NCBI GenBank assembly: GCA_963585895.1
Contig: OY757904.1
Span: 62,001 to 126,000, forward strand
Origin: Sepioteuthis lessoniana
Taxonomy: Eukaryota > Mollusca > Cephalopoda > Myopsida > Loliginidae
Length of the DNA stretch: 64,000 bases
Direction of reading: 5' to 3'
Part shown: one piece after another, positions 47,987-60,009 of the stretch
How positions within the stretch are numbered: the first letter of the stretch is position 1
Layout: every line of letters starts with the position of its first letter
Notes under the pieces: generated by a model
What the model saw: only the letters and a program-made list of their open reading frames with translations
Told to the model about the DNA's origin: nothing
Database searches by the model: none
Program-made: the position numbers and the translations under genes

Positions 47987-50900
47987 GTTTTTTTTACTGT
48001 TCGCTAAAATAGCAATTAATTTTTACAAGTGTTTTTCTTCAAAACTCTGTAACTCCTTTTTATTTACTTGGTAATAAATAATTCTTAGTTGTACGCACGA
48101 GGCACGTTTGTCTTTATTTTTTCATTTCTTTTTTTTTTTTAAAGTGCTGTTTTATTAATTATATCGTTTTTTTTATTATAAAGATTAATCCTTTTACTTC
48201 CTTCTGTCACATGATAAACAACTTTGAATGTTAAACAAGGATCTCTCTCTCCCTTATTTAATTTTTGCCTTCAAAATTTTTGTAATATTATTTTTAGTAC
48301 TAGTGTCCAATTTTGTTGACTAAATAGAATTGCGATAAAACTAACATATGTCATTTGCTTCATTTTCTTCTTTTTACTGATTAGTTAAGTTTCAAAATCA
48401 TGTTTTTTACCACGCTACAGTTCGACATCATTTCTTTAGTTTTTCTCTCCTAACCACTAAGTTATCCGTTAGTCACTTGCGAATTGTGACCGATTATTTG
48501 TAATTTTCGGATTTAACTCAAATATTTTAATGTAAAAAAATATGTTGAAACTCCATTTCATCTTGATTCTGAATGACAATTTATTACATTTCTAATTTTT
48601 TTGAACATTAAAGGCAAAATTAACGTGAATTTTCACAGGTAAATTTAGAAAAGCAACAAAAATAACAGAAATTTGATATTGCAGGCAGACTTTTAAAATA
48701 AAATAATATCGGATTTATGTGATACGATTTTGATGCAGATAAAAAATGAATTAAGAAATTATCGGGATTCTATGCACATTTGACCATTTCCAATTTTTCT
48801 TTGAGTTTATGCCTTTTCATCAAAAGCCAGAACTAATCAGTAAACGAGACGAGAACAAACTGTCATATGTATAGTAAAAAAACGTATTAATTATTCAAAT
48901 TGTCACTCTGCTTTAAGACTTACATAAAAAAGAGCGAAAGGAAGGAGAAGATAACTGGGATAAACCTGAACTGTTTAAGAACATCGCTTTCTTTATTTGT
49001 TATGATTCACTTCTTCCATCTCGCCGTGACCATGGATTAATTCACACTTTTGAGTCATCTTTATTTTCTAAAATACAACCCATTTTTAACCTCAAGGTAA
49101 TTTCACATTCTTGTTCTAGCATTACTTAATTTTACCATGTAAAAAATTACTTTGATGATGATAGAATTTAAATTAGAATAGAAACTAATCGAAATTCAAG
49201 TTATGTGAATAAAACATCTGGTGATTTTTGTTTTATTTTTTAGTTTGTAAAATCATTTTTGTAAATTTGAGATTATTCTGAGGTAAAAGTTACGCACACA
49301 CTAAGTTAGCGATGAGTTATTATTCTTTGTATAGATTATAAACAAAACCAAAGATTACTTTGACAGCTGATAAAAATAATATATACCTTCTTGATTTCAC
49401 TTTTATTGTCAATAACTTATCCAAAGTAAAAAATCAAAAAAATCTTGCTTAGCTTATCTTTGTTGAATGCTCAATTTAATTGATTTCCTGCATTAATTTT
49501 TACAAAAAGAATAATTTCATTTTTCTTTTTTGTGCTTATTACAAATGAAAGAGAAAATGTGCCATGCTGTCTTAAGCTTTTAAGTCAAACCTTTTAGAAG
49601 AGAAAATATTTTGTGTAAACTAGCAAACAGAATTTTCGAAAAAATATTTTGATTTAATTAATAAAAATATAATCAGTCTTAGATTCAAAAACCATACTAA
49701 ACTATACTATTGTTTTTATTTTGCGGAGGGAGGGGGCTTCATGTAAAAAAAAAAACAAAAAAAAAAACTTTTACCATAGATATAAAGAATGTATATTAAT
49801 CAGTTGGGTATTTGTAAATAAGTTCACTGTTGTTCAGGAAATCGGAGAATTATACATACAAAATATGAAAACGGCATTGTATACAATTTAGAAACCTATT
49901 TACTTCATTTTTCCCCACCCTTGGTCACTTTTAGAATCGGGTCTGGGTTTCTCAAGAACACACGCTGATAAAATGTCTGCGTTAAAATACTAAACAACAA
50001 TTATATAGAAAATTGATACTTACATTCACCATACAGAAGAGTAAGTTTCAGTGATCGTCTTTATTCTATTTATGAACGGTTAAGCACTTCACTCCGAAGA
50101 CCTACAAGTCATACTTTCTTTCTCTCTTCTCTTGATAATGTCTTGGGAAGTGTCATTTTCCGTTCAACCATCCCTAGCAAGGTGTCGGTTGAGTCGATCA
50201 CCTGTTTCTTATGAGACCCACTGTCCCAATTATGACGAAAGTTCCGAGACCTTTTTCTATTTTTCGAGATTTCGACTGGGGAAAATGCTCGAAAAACGAA
50301 ATTAGTCGTTTCTTAGAAGGCGTAATTTAGGATTGCATGATCGTTCATAAATAAAATGAAGAGAATGAGCGAAACTTACTCTAATCTGGATAGGCGCCTT
50401 GCATAGTATATTGGTTAGCAAGCTAAACTAGTAATCTATAACTTGTATGTTTGAGTCTTAGTGTGTATCCTTTACCCCCTGCCTTGTGCTAAATAACTAC
50501 TCTAACCTGGATGATGACTGTAAGTTTTACATTATTCATGGACATTAATGCAGACATTTCTCCGTGTCCTTTTCTGGACAAGCACCTCTGTTAACTATGT
50601 AACATGCTTTGTTGTGTATATTCACACTCCTGTTGAACAAAATAACACTTCTTAATAAGTATTGTATGGTCAAATTTTGGGAAAGTAAGTTTTAAAAAAT
50701 TTGTATAATTTTTTCTTATTTTACTTGTGGGTTGTATTTCAAATTAAATCATCATTGACACTGGTGAAAGCACTTGCATACACCATGAAGAGTGTGGTCA
50801 CCTCACAGAATTTCTGATCATTGCATTATACACCAAGACCTAACCAAAAGCTTTTCTTTTAATCTTTTGGCTCCCCATAAATACATTCAAGACTGATACT

Positions 50901-53405
50901 TGGAGCTCTGACAAACCAACTAGCTTTCATATCACATAGGACCCTATTCTTTCATAGATCTGCTAATCATCATGGAGTCAAATCACCACTGCAATTTTTT
51001 TCATTTTAATAACAACTCCACAAGTACTTAAAGACCTTAATTCTTGCTTAGTTTTATTTTCTGTGTTATTCTCTATTTAAAGCAAACAAACATCATAACA
51101 AAAAGAAGCTCCCTCAACTCAAGTATAAATCTTATGTTTGTACTTATTAAAGAATTTATTTCTCAATTATTATTCAATCTTATTTGTTAATACTCTGTTC
51201 ACTCGTTTAAACTTGTTCCTTTTACTTGACCTTTGACACAGTAACTGTCTCTATCTTAACAACAATCATGTAAGAGCTCACTATAAGTAGATGGAGGAAT
51301 CTGGTCATTAACTTCCTTTTTTCTTTCATACATGATCTAGGTGCTGCAAATAAATCACTTCATTTAATATTTTTGTTTTTCCAACCAAGCCATATAAAAT
51401 GACATTCATATATGTATTACTTACTTTTTCACAAAATTCTGGCCATACTTTCCTACTTTTGGGTATTCAGTTGTTCTCTGTAATGTGGAATTTACTTTCT
51501 GGGACTTGTGTTCCTATTGTATTCTGACATATTTCAGAAACAGAAACCATCAAAAGTTTATTATAATATCACATTCAATTACCAGTTGATTTCAATTATA
51601 AATTAAAAGAAGAAAATGTAAAGATATCATAAACCAGCCTTTCCTGGATGCTGAGCTATAACCCCAACCATCCTAATAATATATATTTAAAATGAATTGG
51701 TGGTTGACTATAACATCAGGCAGAATAAATTGGTAGTAACCCAGACATATGAGAGTTGATTAGCATAAAATACATCCTTTCAAAACTAACAATCCTACTA
51801 ACCTAATATAAGCCAAAACAGCTTTAAAAAACCTTTTCTGTTCGTTATTGTTTTTCCTTTGTGCTGTAGTGGCTGAAATATTGTGTAAATAACAAAAACA
51901 TGTACTTTATTTGTCCAAATAATTCTTTGTATGTTAATAACTCTTGAAATTATCAACAGAACATTGGAAAGAGCCATTGTCTTAATTGTTGTTTTCCAAT
52001 CTCTATTTTGCTTTTACTGAAATCTTCTCCTATCTTAATGCTTAAATGTCCTTTATGGTAAATAATCTATATTAAAAATAATAACTATATATTTATTTAT
52101 TTTGTGTTAAAAAATAAATCATCATGATGTAAAATATGTCAGATGGTGAATTCTGAAAATCTGTCTTTTTAGATAAATTAATTTTGTCTCCACTTTACTG
52201 AAGTTGTACACTAGAAATTGTGTATGTAATATTCCCGTAAAGACACTACAAAGTTGTTCTCTAAAAATAAGAATGGAAGAGCATAAAAACATGGGGACAC
52301 TTTTAAATCTAGTATAAGTTTTGAATAATGATTTAGAAACATTGATGAATAAGATACCTGTTTAATTGATTCCATTAGCAGATTGAATATTAATATAAAC
52401 AACATCTAAGAACTTAAGATCAAAAAGCTATTTGTATGGAAAAAATTCAGTTTTGAAAAGAAGAAACTAAAACGAAACAAACAAAAAAACAAGATAAACA
52501 TCATTTTGTTTAATGTGAAATAATTTTGATTTCTTCAAATTCATAACTAAAAACAATTTTTAATTGAATCTTTTAATCATGATCTTTTGACACCTGCTGT
52601 TTCTGAGACTTGTCAGAATATGGTAGGGACATCTTAGTAAGTAAATTCCACATAACAGAGAATATTAGAATACCTGAAGACAACCAGAGGACATATGGCC
52701 TAATTATTATAAAAAAATGAAGAACATAGACAAGGAAAACAGTTCAATTATACCACATAAAATAAAAAGAAACAGCATATTTAAGGAAACACATGAACAT
52801 GTTGAAGAAGGAAAAAGTGCAGCTTATAGAACAGTAGAAGAAATAGACACAAGAATGATTTGACTCAGATGTATCAAGAATTAAAAAAATTAAAGCAACT
52901 GAAACTAAAAAAGAAAATAGTTGAATCGGAACACAGACTGAAGTTTAAAACAAGCATTATGTAACAAACAACTTGAAATTATCTCTAAGCACTTCAGATG
53001 AATTTTCCCAGAAAAGAAAAAAGAAATGCCTATTGTACAAACCAAAGAAATGTCTACTTCATTTGTAACAATATAATGGGAACCACTTCCCTACATACGC
53101 TGATATGTGTAAATCCCTTAAAATAGTAATATCTTGTAACATTTCACATCAAGTCCTGGCATGAGATACACTGCATCAGATGTCATTGACTATAAACTAA
53201 TGTCAATAAATGGATCATAAGAAACATTGCTTTCTATTCAGTTAATGGTAACCAAATTTTGTACCATTCACAAAAGATGTAAAGTAAGCTATAAAATCAC
53301 TGAAATATCACAAATATTGGATATGAAAAACTAAAAGTATTTATGTAAATAGTAAAGCTCCATGTCAGTGTGTGTGTTTGTACATCTTTGGGACAAAAGG
53401 GAATA
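47987..53405. other. Long AT-rich region, no gene recognised
   Basis: 5.4 kb without a credible ORF. Contains copies of the agtaagtttcagt repeat at about 48480-48560 and 50035-50530, and A runs near 49744-49768. I find no exon with splice signals and no RNA gene. It is probably intergenic. Confidence 0.45.
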
Positions 53406-53770
53406 GAAGATTCATAAAAACAAAGTATGTATTCTGATGTAAAATTTTATGGGAAAGACAATGAGCTACATGAGATTTACTTTCCAAATTTCGATGAAAA
53501 TAAAAACATAACTACTAGGCACTTAATAAAGCTGATTTCCAAAACTTCACCATCTTACAATAATATTCAACCTCCCAAATGAAGTTTATAACACAGTGCA
53601 TATACACTTTAAAAGTGCAAATACATCCAGTTCTCATGGAAGATTCATAAAAACAAAGTATGTATTCTGATGTAAAATTTATGCAAAAGACAATGAACTA
53701 CATGAAATTCGCTTTCCAGTTCAATTGGGGAGTTTAAAAGCTGTAAATGCCCCTGTTGAAAATTCAAATA
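53406..53770 (+). repeat. Direct duplication, about 80 bases, 233 apart
   Basis: gattcataaaaacaaagtatgtattctgatgtaaaatttta, gaaagacaatgagctacatg and gattt.actttcca occur at 53409-53488 and again at 53642-53720, offset 233. The downstream part of the second copy (gaaattcgctttccag...gccccctgttgaaaattcaa-like) occurs again near 54596-54665. Confidence 0.75.
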
Positions 53771-53778
53771 TCTCAGAA

Positions 53779-53815
<37 letters not shown>
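53779..53815. repeat. (AT)n microsatellite
   Basis: About 18 AT units, adjoining the left arm of an inverted repeat. Confidence 0.9.
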
Positions 53816-53820
<5 letters not shown>

Positions 53821-53917
53821 AAGACTTCTTCAGAATGGTTGGGTTTTTCTAAAGTTCAGCATTGGAGGAAATGCATAACTTTATAAAAAACAAATTATTC
53901 TGAAGAAGTCTTTCTGA
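53816..53917. repeat. 21-bp perfect inverted repeat with 60-base loop
   Basis: Left arm tcagaaagacttcttcagaa(t) at 53816-53836, right arm its exact reverse complement at 53897-53917. Confidence 0.9.
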
Positions 53918-53992
53918 AATAAAGATGAAATATCAATTGGAATCGGTTTCAGTGTTTAGTTTATCCACTTTTTCCATTTATTTTTCTTCATA

Positions 53993-54006
53993 TATATATA
54001 TATATC

Positions 54007-54043
<37 letters not shown>

Positions 54044-54090
54044 ATACATATGTGTATATATATTTATCTGTGTATATATATATATATATT
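53993..54090. repeat. Compound AT/GT microsatellite
   Basis: (AT)n, (GT)n and mixed TATATG units. A similar compound tract is at 54340-54448. Confidence 0.9.
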
Positions 54091-54394
54091 ATTTTAAAAT
54101 GAATAGGTCCACAAAGGATTTCAGATTTGGTATTTAGGCTTTTATCATATCATATACTTGTGTTTCAGACTTAGCATCTTTTTCAGGAGATTTTGAATGG
54201 TTAAGTTAAGTGTCGATTGTTGTTTTATAGAAATGATTGTTTTGATAGGATGTGATCTTTTTGTGTCCCTGAATGTTGCATTGGAGTTAATAGTTTGACC
54301 TTTGATCTCTACAGATGACCTTTCTATATATAACTATCTATTTGTGTGTGTGTGTGTGTGTGTGTGAGTACACATGTAAACATATAAGTAGATT

Positions 54395-54448
<54 letters not shown>

Positions 54449-54450
<2 letters not shown>

Positions 54451-57041
54451 TTGTTTAGTCTTGTTTAATTCCAGAATGTCCTATTGGAGTTAATTATCCG
54501 TGAAATGTTTTCAATATATATAAATTAGAGTACAATTTTTCAAGGCTCTTTCTAAACCCAGTCAATGATGGATATTTCTAGTATTTATGAATTTATGAAA
54601 TTCACTTTCCAGTGTGATTAGGGGGTTTAAAAAAAGTAAACACCCCTGCTGAAAATTCATCTCAGAATTATGAAATAAACATATTACGACTTTGACATAA
54701 TAAAGAGTGTTGCATAGACAAACTTTTGAGGATGATGGTAATGATGATGATTCAAGTACTTAAATAGGGGACTTGTTCTCTTATAAGTAGTGATGACTAC
54801 TAGCTTCATCATCCAAGGAGACACCAGCTTACTAGCAACCCAACAATTTTCAGGGGATTGCTGATTATTGCAATGATCATAATGGTTGAAGGAGAAAAAA
54901 CAAAAACAACTATTTTAAACAAAGCCTTTTGTTGTTTATTCTCTTAGCATTTCATCTTGTTTAGAGATTGCAAAAAATAGTTGAAATATTGTATGGTGTG
55001 ACCATTTGTTGCTACTGATTGTGCCTCAAGTTCTTCATGTTCCCTTGGGCTGGTTGGTTAAGCGTGTCCAGGTGTAACATGCTGCATAATTGCTTCCTTC
55101 CACAATCCCCAGGAAAAAGAGTGTTCAAGCTCTTGTTCAATTAGATTTAAGCTAGTGTTATCCCATGTGCATATGCAAGAACTGCATTAGCAGTTTGAAA
55201 ACAAGCTCACAGATACTGTTCCCTTAATGTGCCAAAATTTAAACTAACCATTAGTAGTCACACAAGTTTCTCTGTTCGAGCCAAATAATGAATAGACAAT
55301 CAGATCATTTTTAGTATTATATCACCCTACAATATTACTAGAGACTTATTAATTGAAGACAACAAAGAGTTTCTGGAATATGATGAATTCCATATATTCT
55401 ACTCACTATTTGAGGATATTGAAATAAAAGTGTAAGCAATGACAAATTTTTAATGATATACCCTTTATGTTTCACTGTACTTACATCTGGCATAAAGTAT
55501 AATTTTTTACTTTTTTTAGTTTATTTTAAATAAATTAATCTTTTTTATTGAAATCTTTTTTGATATTAATAAAAACTAAAATGGCTTTAAACTGATTTAT
55601 TAATTCTTACTCTTAGATTCTATTCAGTGTAAAAATACTGGTTTGAATAATGTCAAAATATACCTATTTAAAGACATTTTAGGATTGTTTTATTAATGCC
55701 AGAAAGGCCTGAAACTCCCAGCTAACTTTAATTTATTAGTCTCATGAATAAATTAGGTTTCTACTCATTTTTTAAACTAGAATTGTTAAGAATGTTCAGC
55801 TTATAACATTTGGCCAATTGTGGAGTCAGTATACATGATTTGGCAATCAACTCATTTTTATACATCGCTTAGAGGTGATCATAGTGTTATGATTATTATT
55901 GTAGGAAATGGACACAGTGTCTGTATAAGGCTGTTTATATTTCCTATAGTGCTAATACCCTTAGGAATAGTATGCATCCAATCAGTCTTCCTTCAGCTAT
56001 GAGTAAATATTTGGACAGACTGGGTTCTTTAACCTTGATATGGCAACTGGTCTAGGAGAAAAAATCTGATTTAAAACCTGTTAAACTTTGCTTAGAAGTT
56101 GACCTTGTGTCTCACATTCTGCTCATGCAAAGTGGTTGGGTAAATATATACACCTCTCTGAGAGAATCTTTCTAGGCATTACTCAACTTCATAGCTGTTC
56201 ACTCTTGGTTGTTATATTTCCTTCTCCCTCTGTGCCTGTTCCTCCTCCTCCCTCTTTGCACTATACCTTGCACAGTTATCTTCAGTTTTATCATTGTTGT
56301 TATCTGTGCAAGCCTGGACAGTATTCTAGGTTTTATTCTTTGCATTGTTTCAATCAATCCAAGATATTTGAAAGTTAAGGTTGATCATGTGATAATTCTG
56401 GTGCTGCTGTCGGTTGCATTTCTTGAGAATGATGATGATCAGTGACTGTGCTCATAGTGTGAGCTATCTGTTTATCACAAATCAAGTATGTGAGCTGTAA
56501 CCTAGGTTTTTTTGACTGGTCTGGATTTCAATGGCTATTTTGGTCAATGGTGCATTGAAAGTATTAATCAGTAGGTTTATGCCAGTATTGTCTATATTGG
56601 TCATGATAAATGGTGCAAATTTCTGGTTATCTCTTACCAGTTGTTACTTTAACTGTGGCTCTTATATATTAATTTATTTAGCCCATGTTCCTTGTCGTTA
56701 TTGTTTTTGTTATGGTATATATCTTTTAATGGTGTACTTTCCAGTCTTCCTCAGGTGTCTTGCATTTGTAGCTTTTGTCATGAATGCTGAATAAAAAACA
56801 TTTTCAGATAAGAAAAAATTGCATAATTAAAGCTCATATTGCTAGAAAATTGTAAACATTGGCTTTAAAACAGCCCATTTCTAGTTTTAAGTGAATTTTT
56901 AAAAAATTTTAGACTATTTCTCTTACGAACAAAGAAAATAAAACTTAAAAAATTTTTTTTTTTAGTCAAAATATCATCAGTACAATCTACTTTATAAGAA
57001 GTTGTAATAGACTGAAGTTAGTAACCTGAACTGTTTGGCCT
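54449..57041. other. No gene recognised
   Basis: Contains the third copy of the gaaattcactttccag segment (54596-54665). ORFs at 55820-56794 are hydrophobic by T-richness and lack any motif or splice pattern that would support a gene. Confidence 0.4.
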
Positions 57042-57213
57042 AGTCAGCTGAGAGCTGTAAAATACACTGACTGCATTTCTGCTGAGGAGTAAGATCCCCA
57101 ACCCCAATGAGTGTCCTGGTGGCCCAGTTGGCTGGGGCTGTAGAATACACCAACTACATCTCTGCTGAGGGGTAAGACCCCCACCACCACTACGAATGTC
57201 CTAGATATGACAG
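57042..57213 (+). repeat. Interspersed repeat R1, left part, tandemly doubled
   Basis: ctgtaaaatacactgactgcatttctgctgagg and, about 80 bases on, ctgtagaatacaccaactacatctctgctgagg: two R1 heads in tandem. It breaks at gatatgacag, where the mariner starts; the right part resumes at 58795. Confidence 0.8.
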
Positions 57214-57356
57214 TAACAGATCACTCAATAAGTCCCGGGTCTGACATATAGATAGCACCAATAAAAAAATATCTATATGATTTTTATAAAGTACTAACCT
57301 TTAAATGCCACAATTCAAAATTTGAGTCCAATCAGATTATTAGTTTACAAATTAAA

Positions 57357-57638
57357 GTTATTTAAGTGAAGCTATTGGCCTAATGAGTAGAGTGTTCACC
57401 AATGGTCTGGGAGACCGGGGTTCAATCCCAGATCAAGTCATACCAAAAACTCAAAAAATGGTACTTGATGCTGCCTTGCTTAATACTCAGCAGTATAAGG
57501 TAAGGATCAAGGGTAAAGTGGAGCAATCCAGGGAATGGAATAGTGCCCTCCCCTACACTTCAGTGTTGTAGCTATTGAAAAGGGAGCCTTCAAGTCACTC
57601 TCGACTAAAGTCACCAACTTTACTTACTTTACTTACTG
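57357..57638 (+). mobile_element. tRNA-derived SINE inside the mariner 5' region
   Basis: Head cctaatgagtagagtgttc (A box) and ggggttcaatccc (B box), body with aagggtaaagtggagcaa and cccctacacttcagtg, end gtcaccaactttacttacttt. Same family as 9095-9316 and 11201-11437. It lies between the left inverted repeat and the transposase start. Confidence 0.85.
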
Positions 57639-57656
57639 TTGCAAATTTTTTAAACA

Positions 57657-58745
57657 ATGGAAAAATCTGAATTTCATTTGTTGATAAAGCATTGCTTTCT
57701 GATGGGGAAAAATACTATTCAAGCAAAGCAGTGGTTTGATAAGTGTTATTCGGACTCTTCCCTGTCAGAAACAATGGTTAAGAGGTGATATGCTGACTGT
57801 AAACGTAGTCGTACAAACACAAATGATACTGTACACTCAGGTTACCCAAATTAAGCAGTTGCCTGGAAAACCCCAAAAAACTCTACAAACTCATTTTGGC
57901 TGATTGTAAATTGAAGTTGTGTGAGATAGCAGAGGAGATGAAGATCTAAGAAGGCAGTGTATTCACCATATTGCATGAACATTTGTCGATGAGAAAACTG
58001 TGTTCAAAGTGGGTGGCGCGTTTGCTCACAGTTGATCAAAAACAACAATGTGTCAATGATTCAGAGCATTGTTTCCAACTGTTTCAATGCAACAAAAAGG
58101 AGTTTTTGTATAAATATGTGACCATGGATTAAATATGGATCCACCACTTCACTCCGGAATCAAATTGGCAGTCAGCTGAGTGGACAGCAGCAGGTGAAAG
58201 CTGTCCAAAGCAACCAAAGACACAAATATCAGCAGGCAAGATTTTGGCCTCCATATTTTGGGATGCATTAAATATTTTGTTCATCGAATACCTTGAGAAA
58301 GGAAGAACCATCAATAGTGAATATTATATAGCATTATTGGTGTGTTTGAAGGAAGAAATCACCAAAAAACAGTCACAAATGAAGAAGAAAAAGTGCTTTC
58401 ACCAAGACAATGCACCCTGTCATGCCCAATTCATGCGGCCTTGTGTTACATCTAAGCAAAAAGCTTAGTAAATTACCACAAGTCGATTGCAACAAAGCAA
58501 AACTAGATGAATTGCACTTCAAATTGCTTCTGCCTCCACCCTATTCTCTAGATCTGGCTCCCAGCAACTACTGGTTATTGGTAGACCTCAAAAGAATGCT
58601 CCAGGGAAAGAGATTCGGCTCCACTGAAGAAGTGATATCGGTAACTGAGGCGTATTTTGAGGCCAAATCGTTCTACAAAAAAGGCATCAAGTTGTTTGAG
58701 AAATGTTGGAATCAGTATATTACCCTAGAAGGAGACTATGCCTGA
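57657..58745 (+). pseudogene. mariner transposase
   Basis: ATG at 57657 opens MEKSEFHLLIKHCFLMGKN, the first helix-turn-helix region, which binds the inverted repeats. Stops and shifts cut the middle. At 58121 the first catalytic block reads VTMD, then TAA (58130-58132) where families have glutamate, then IWIHHFTPES and WTAAGE. KKCFHQDNAPCHA has the second aspartate, and after a frame change PPPYSLDLAPSNYWLL the third, so the D,D34D residues survive. The last part (FYKKGIKLFEKCWNQYI) ends at TGA 58745. The span, about 363 codons, is near the family size (about 345). Confidence 0.88.
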
Positions 58746-58794
58746 AATTTGTTGTTTTATTAGTTAGGTCCAGGACTTATTGTGGGATGTGTTA

Positions 58795-59040
58795 AACAAT
58801 CTGATGGTGAGTTTCCTGTAATGCTGGAGCTTTGGGGAATGCAGAATACCCCTTTATTGCCATCACTCCCAGGTCCACTCTGACCTGGAGTGATAGTACC
58901 TGGTAGGGTCCTATCTATGGGTTGAATAGAACTAAACTGTGTGCTTATGCTAAACTGAATCGTTTGAAATAGAACTGTTTTTATGTATAAAATGGATGGA
59001 TTTGGCATTAAATAACATATAACGGTTGATATGTCATAAA
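58795..59040 (+). repeat. Interspersed repeat R1, right part
   Basis: aacaatctgatggtgagtttcctg, ctttattgccatcactccc and tagggtcctatctatgggttgaatagaact follow R1 at 9465-9610. It ends with gatggatttggcattaaata...ggttgatatgtcataaaa, the same 3' end as the SINE at 31340-31565. Confidence 0.8.
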
Positions 59041-59959
59041 ACAAAACAAAACCAAATTAAACCTGAACTGTTTTTAATATAACTAATTAAAGAGTTATTG
59101 AACATTTTGTTTAGCAAATTTAAAAAAATAATTTCTAAAATAATCCACATAGATAAAATGCAGTTTGTATCTGTATGTCTACACATACACACACGATTAT
59201 GCTCTGAGTATTTTAACTTAAAATTCATCATAAGGGTCTAATTTGCTTAGAAAGCAAAGAAAATTGACATATAAAAGAGCCACCCACATTCAAAATTTTT
59301 ATTAGATGTTTTCATATTGCTTCCAGCAAGAATGGAATTTGAAAAAAATTATTTATTTTAATTTTTTAAAATTTAAGATAATTTATTTTAGCCATTTATT
59401 AAACAAGAAAAGATTAATAAAAGTTGAAGATATTGTATTTATTATTATTTTTCATGTATATATTCTAAAAAAATACCATTACCCCAAATTTACAAACTAC
59501 AGAACATTAAAAAATTCCAGAAAAAGTAATTCGTGGTATGTGACTTTTTAAAAATCTATTGTTAAAGTTTATATTCTACTTTTATTGAGACTATTATGTT
59601 TTATCAATATTAAAAAATATAAGGAAAAAAATTAAATTCTGTTTAATTTACAAAACCTAGTTTTAGTTATTCAAAATATCATATGAATTCAAGTTATTTA
59701 TATTAAGAAAAATTTAGTAATCGAAAGTTAAGTCAATTGTAATAAACAAATAATTAATATGTAATTCACATATCGAACATTAAGTAATTGTAATAAGTAA
59801 AGAATTAATCTGTAAATGATTTTTTAGCTCTGCATGTTGAGTGCTGATGTATCATTAATCCCAAATTAATTATACAACAATAACCATTAGTATTAAGCAC
59901 TCATATTGGATACTCCTACCCCTTGGATTTCCTCCTTGGATCATATAAGAATATAATAA

Positions 59960-60009
<50 letters not shown>

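Larger units (their letters stand above)
57216..58792 (+). mobile_element. mariner transposon inserted in R1
   Basis: Terminal inverted repeats: acagatcactcaataagtcc at 57216-57235 and, at 58792-58773 read inverted, acacatcccacaataagtcc. Both are flanked by TA (57214-57215 and 58793-58794). Removing the element joins R1 as ctagatatgacagTAaacaatctgatgg, which matches the uninterrupted copy at 9451-9475 in length and almost every base. Length 1.58 kb includes a 0.28 kb SINE, so the mariner itself is 1.3 kb, the normal size. Confidence 0.9.

Noticed and set aside
55820..56794. Membrane protein genes
   Set aside because: Hydrophobic translations come from T-rich DNA; no splice signals or conserved motifs.
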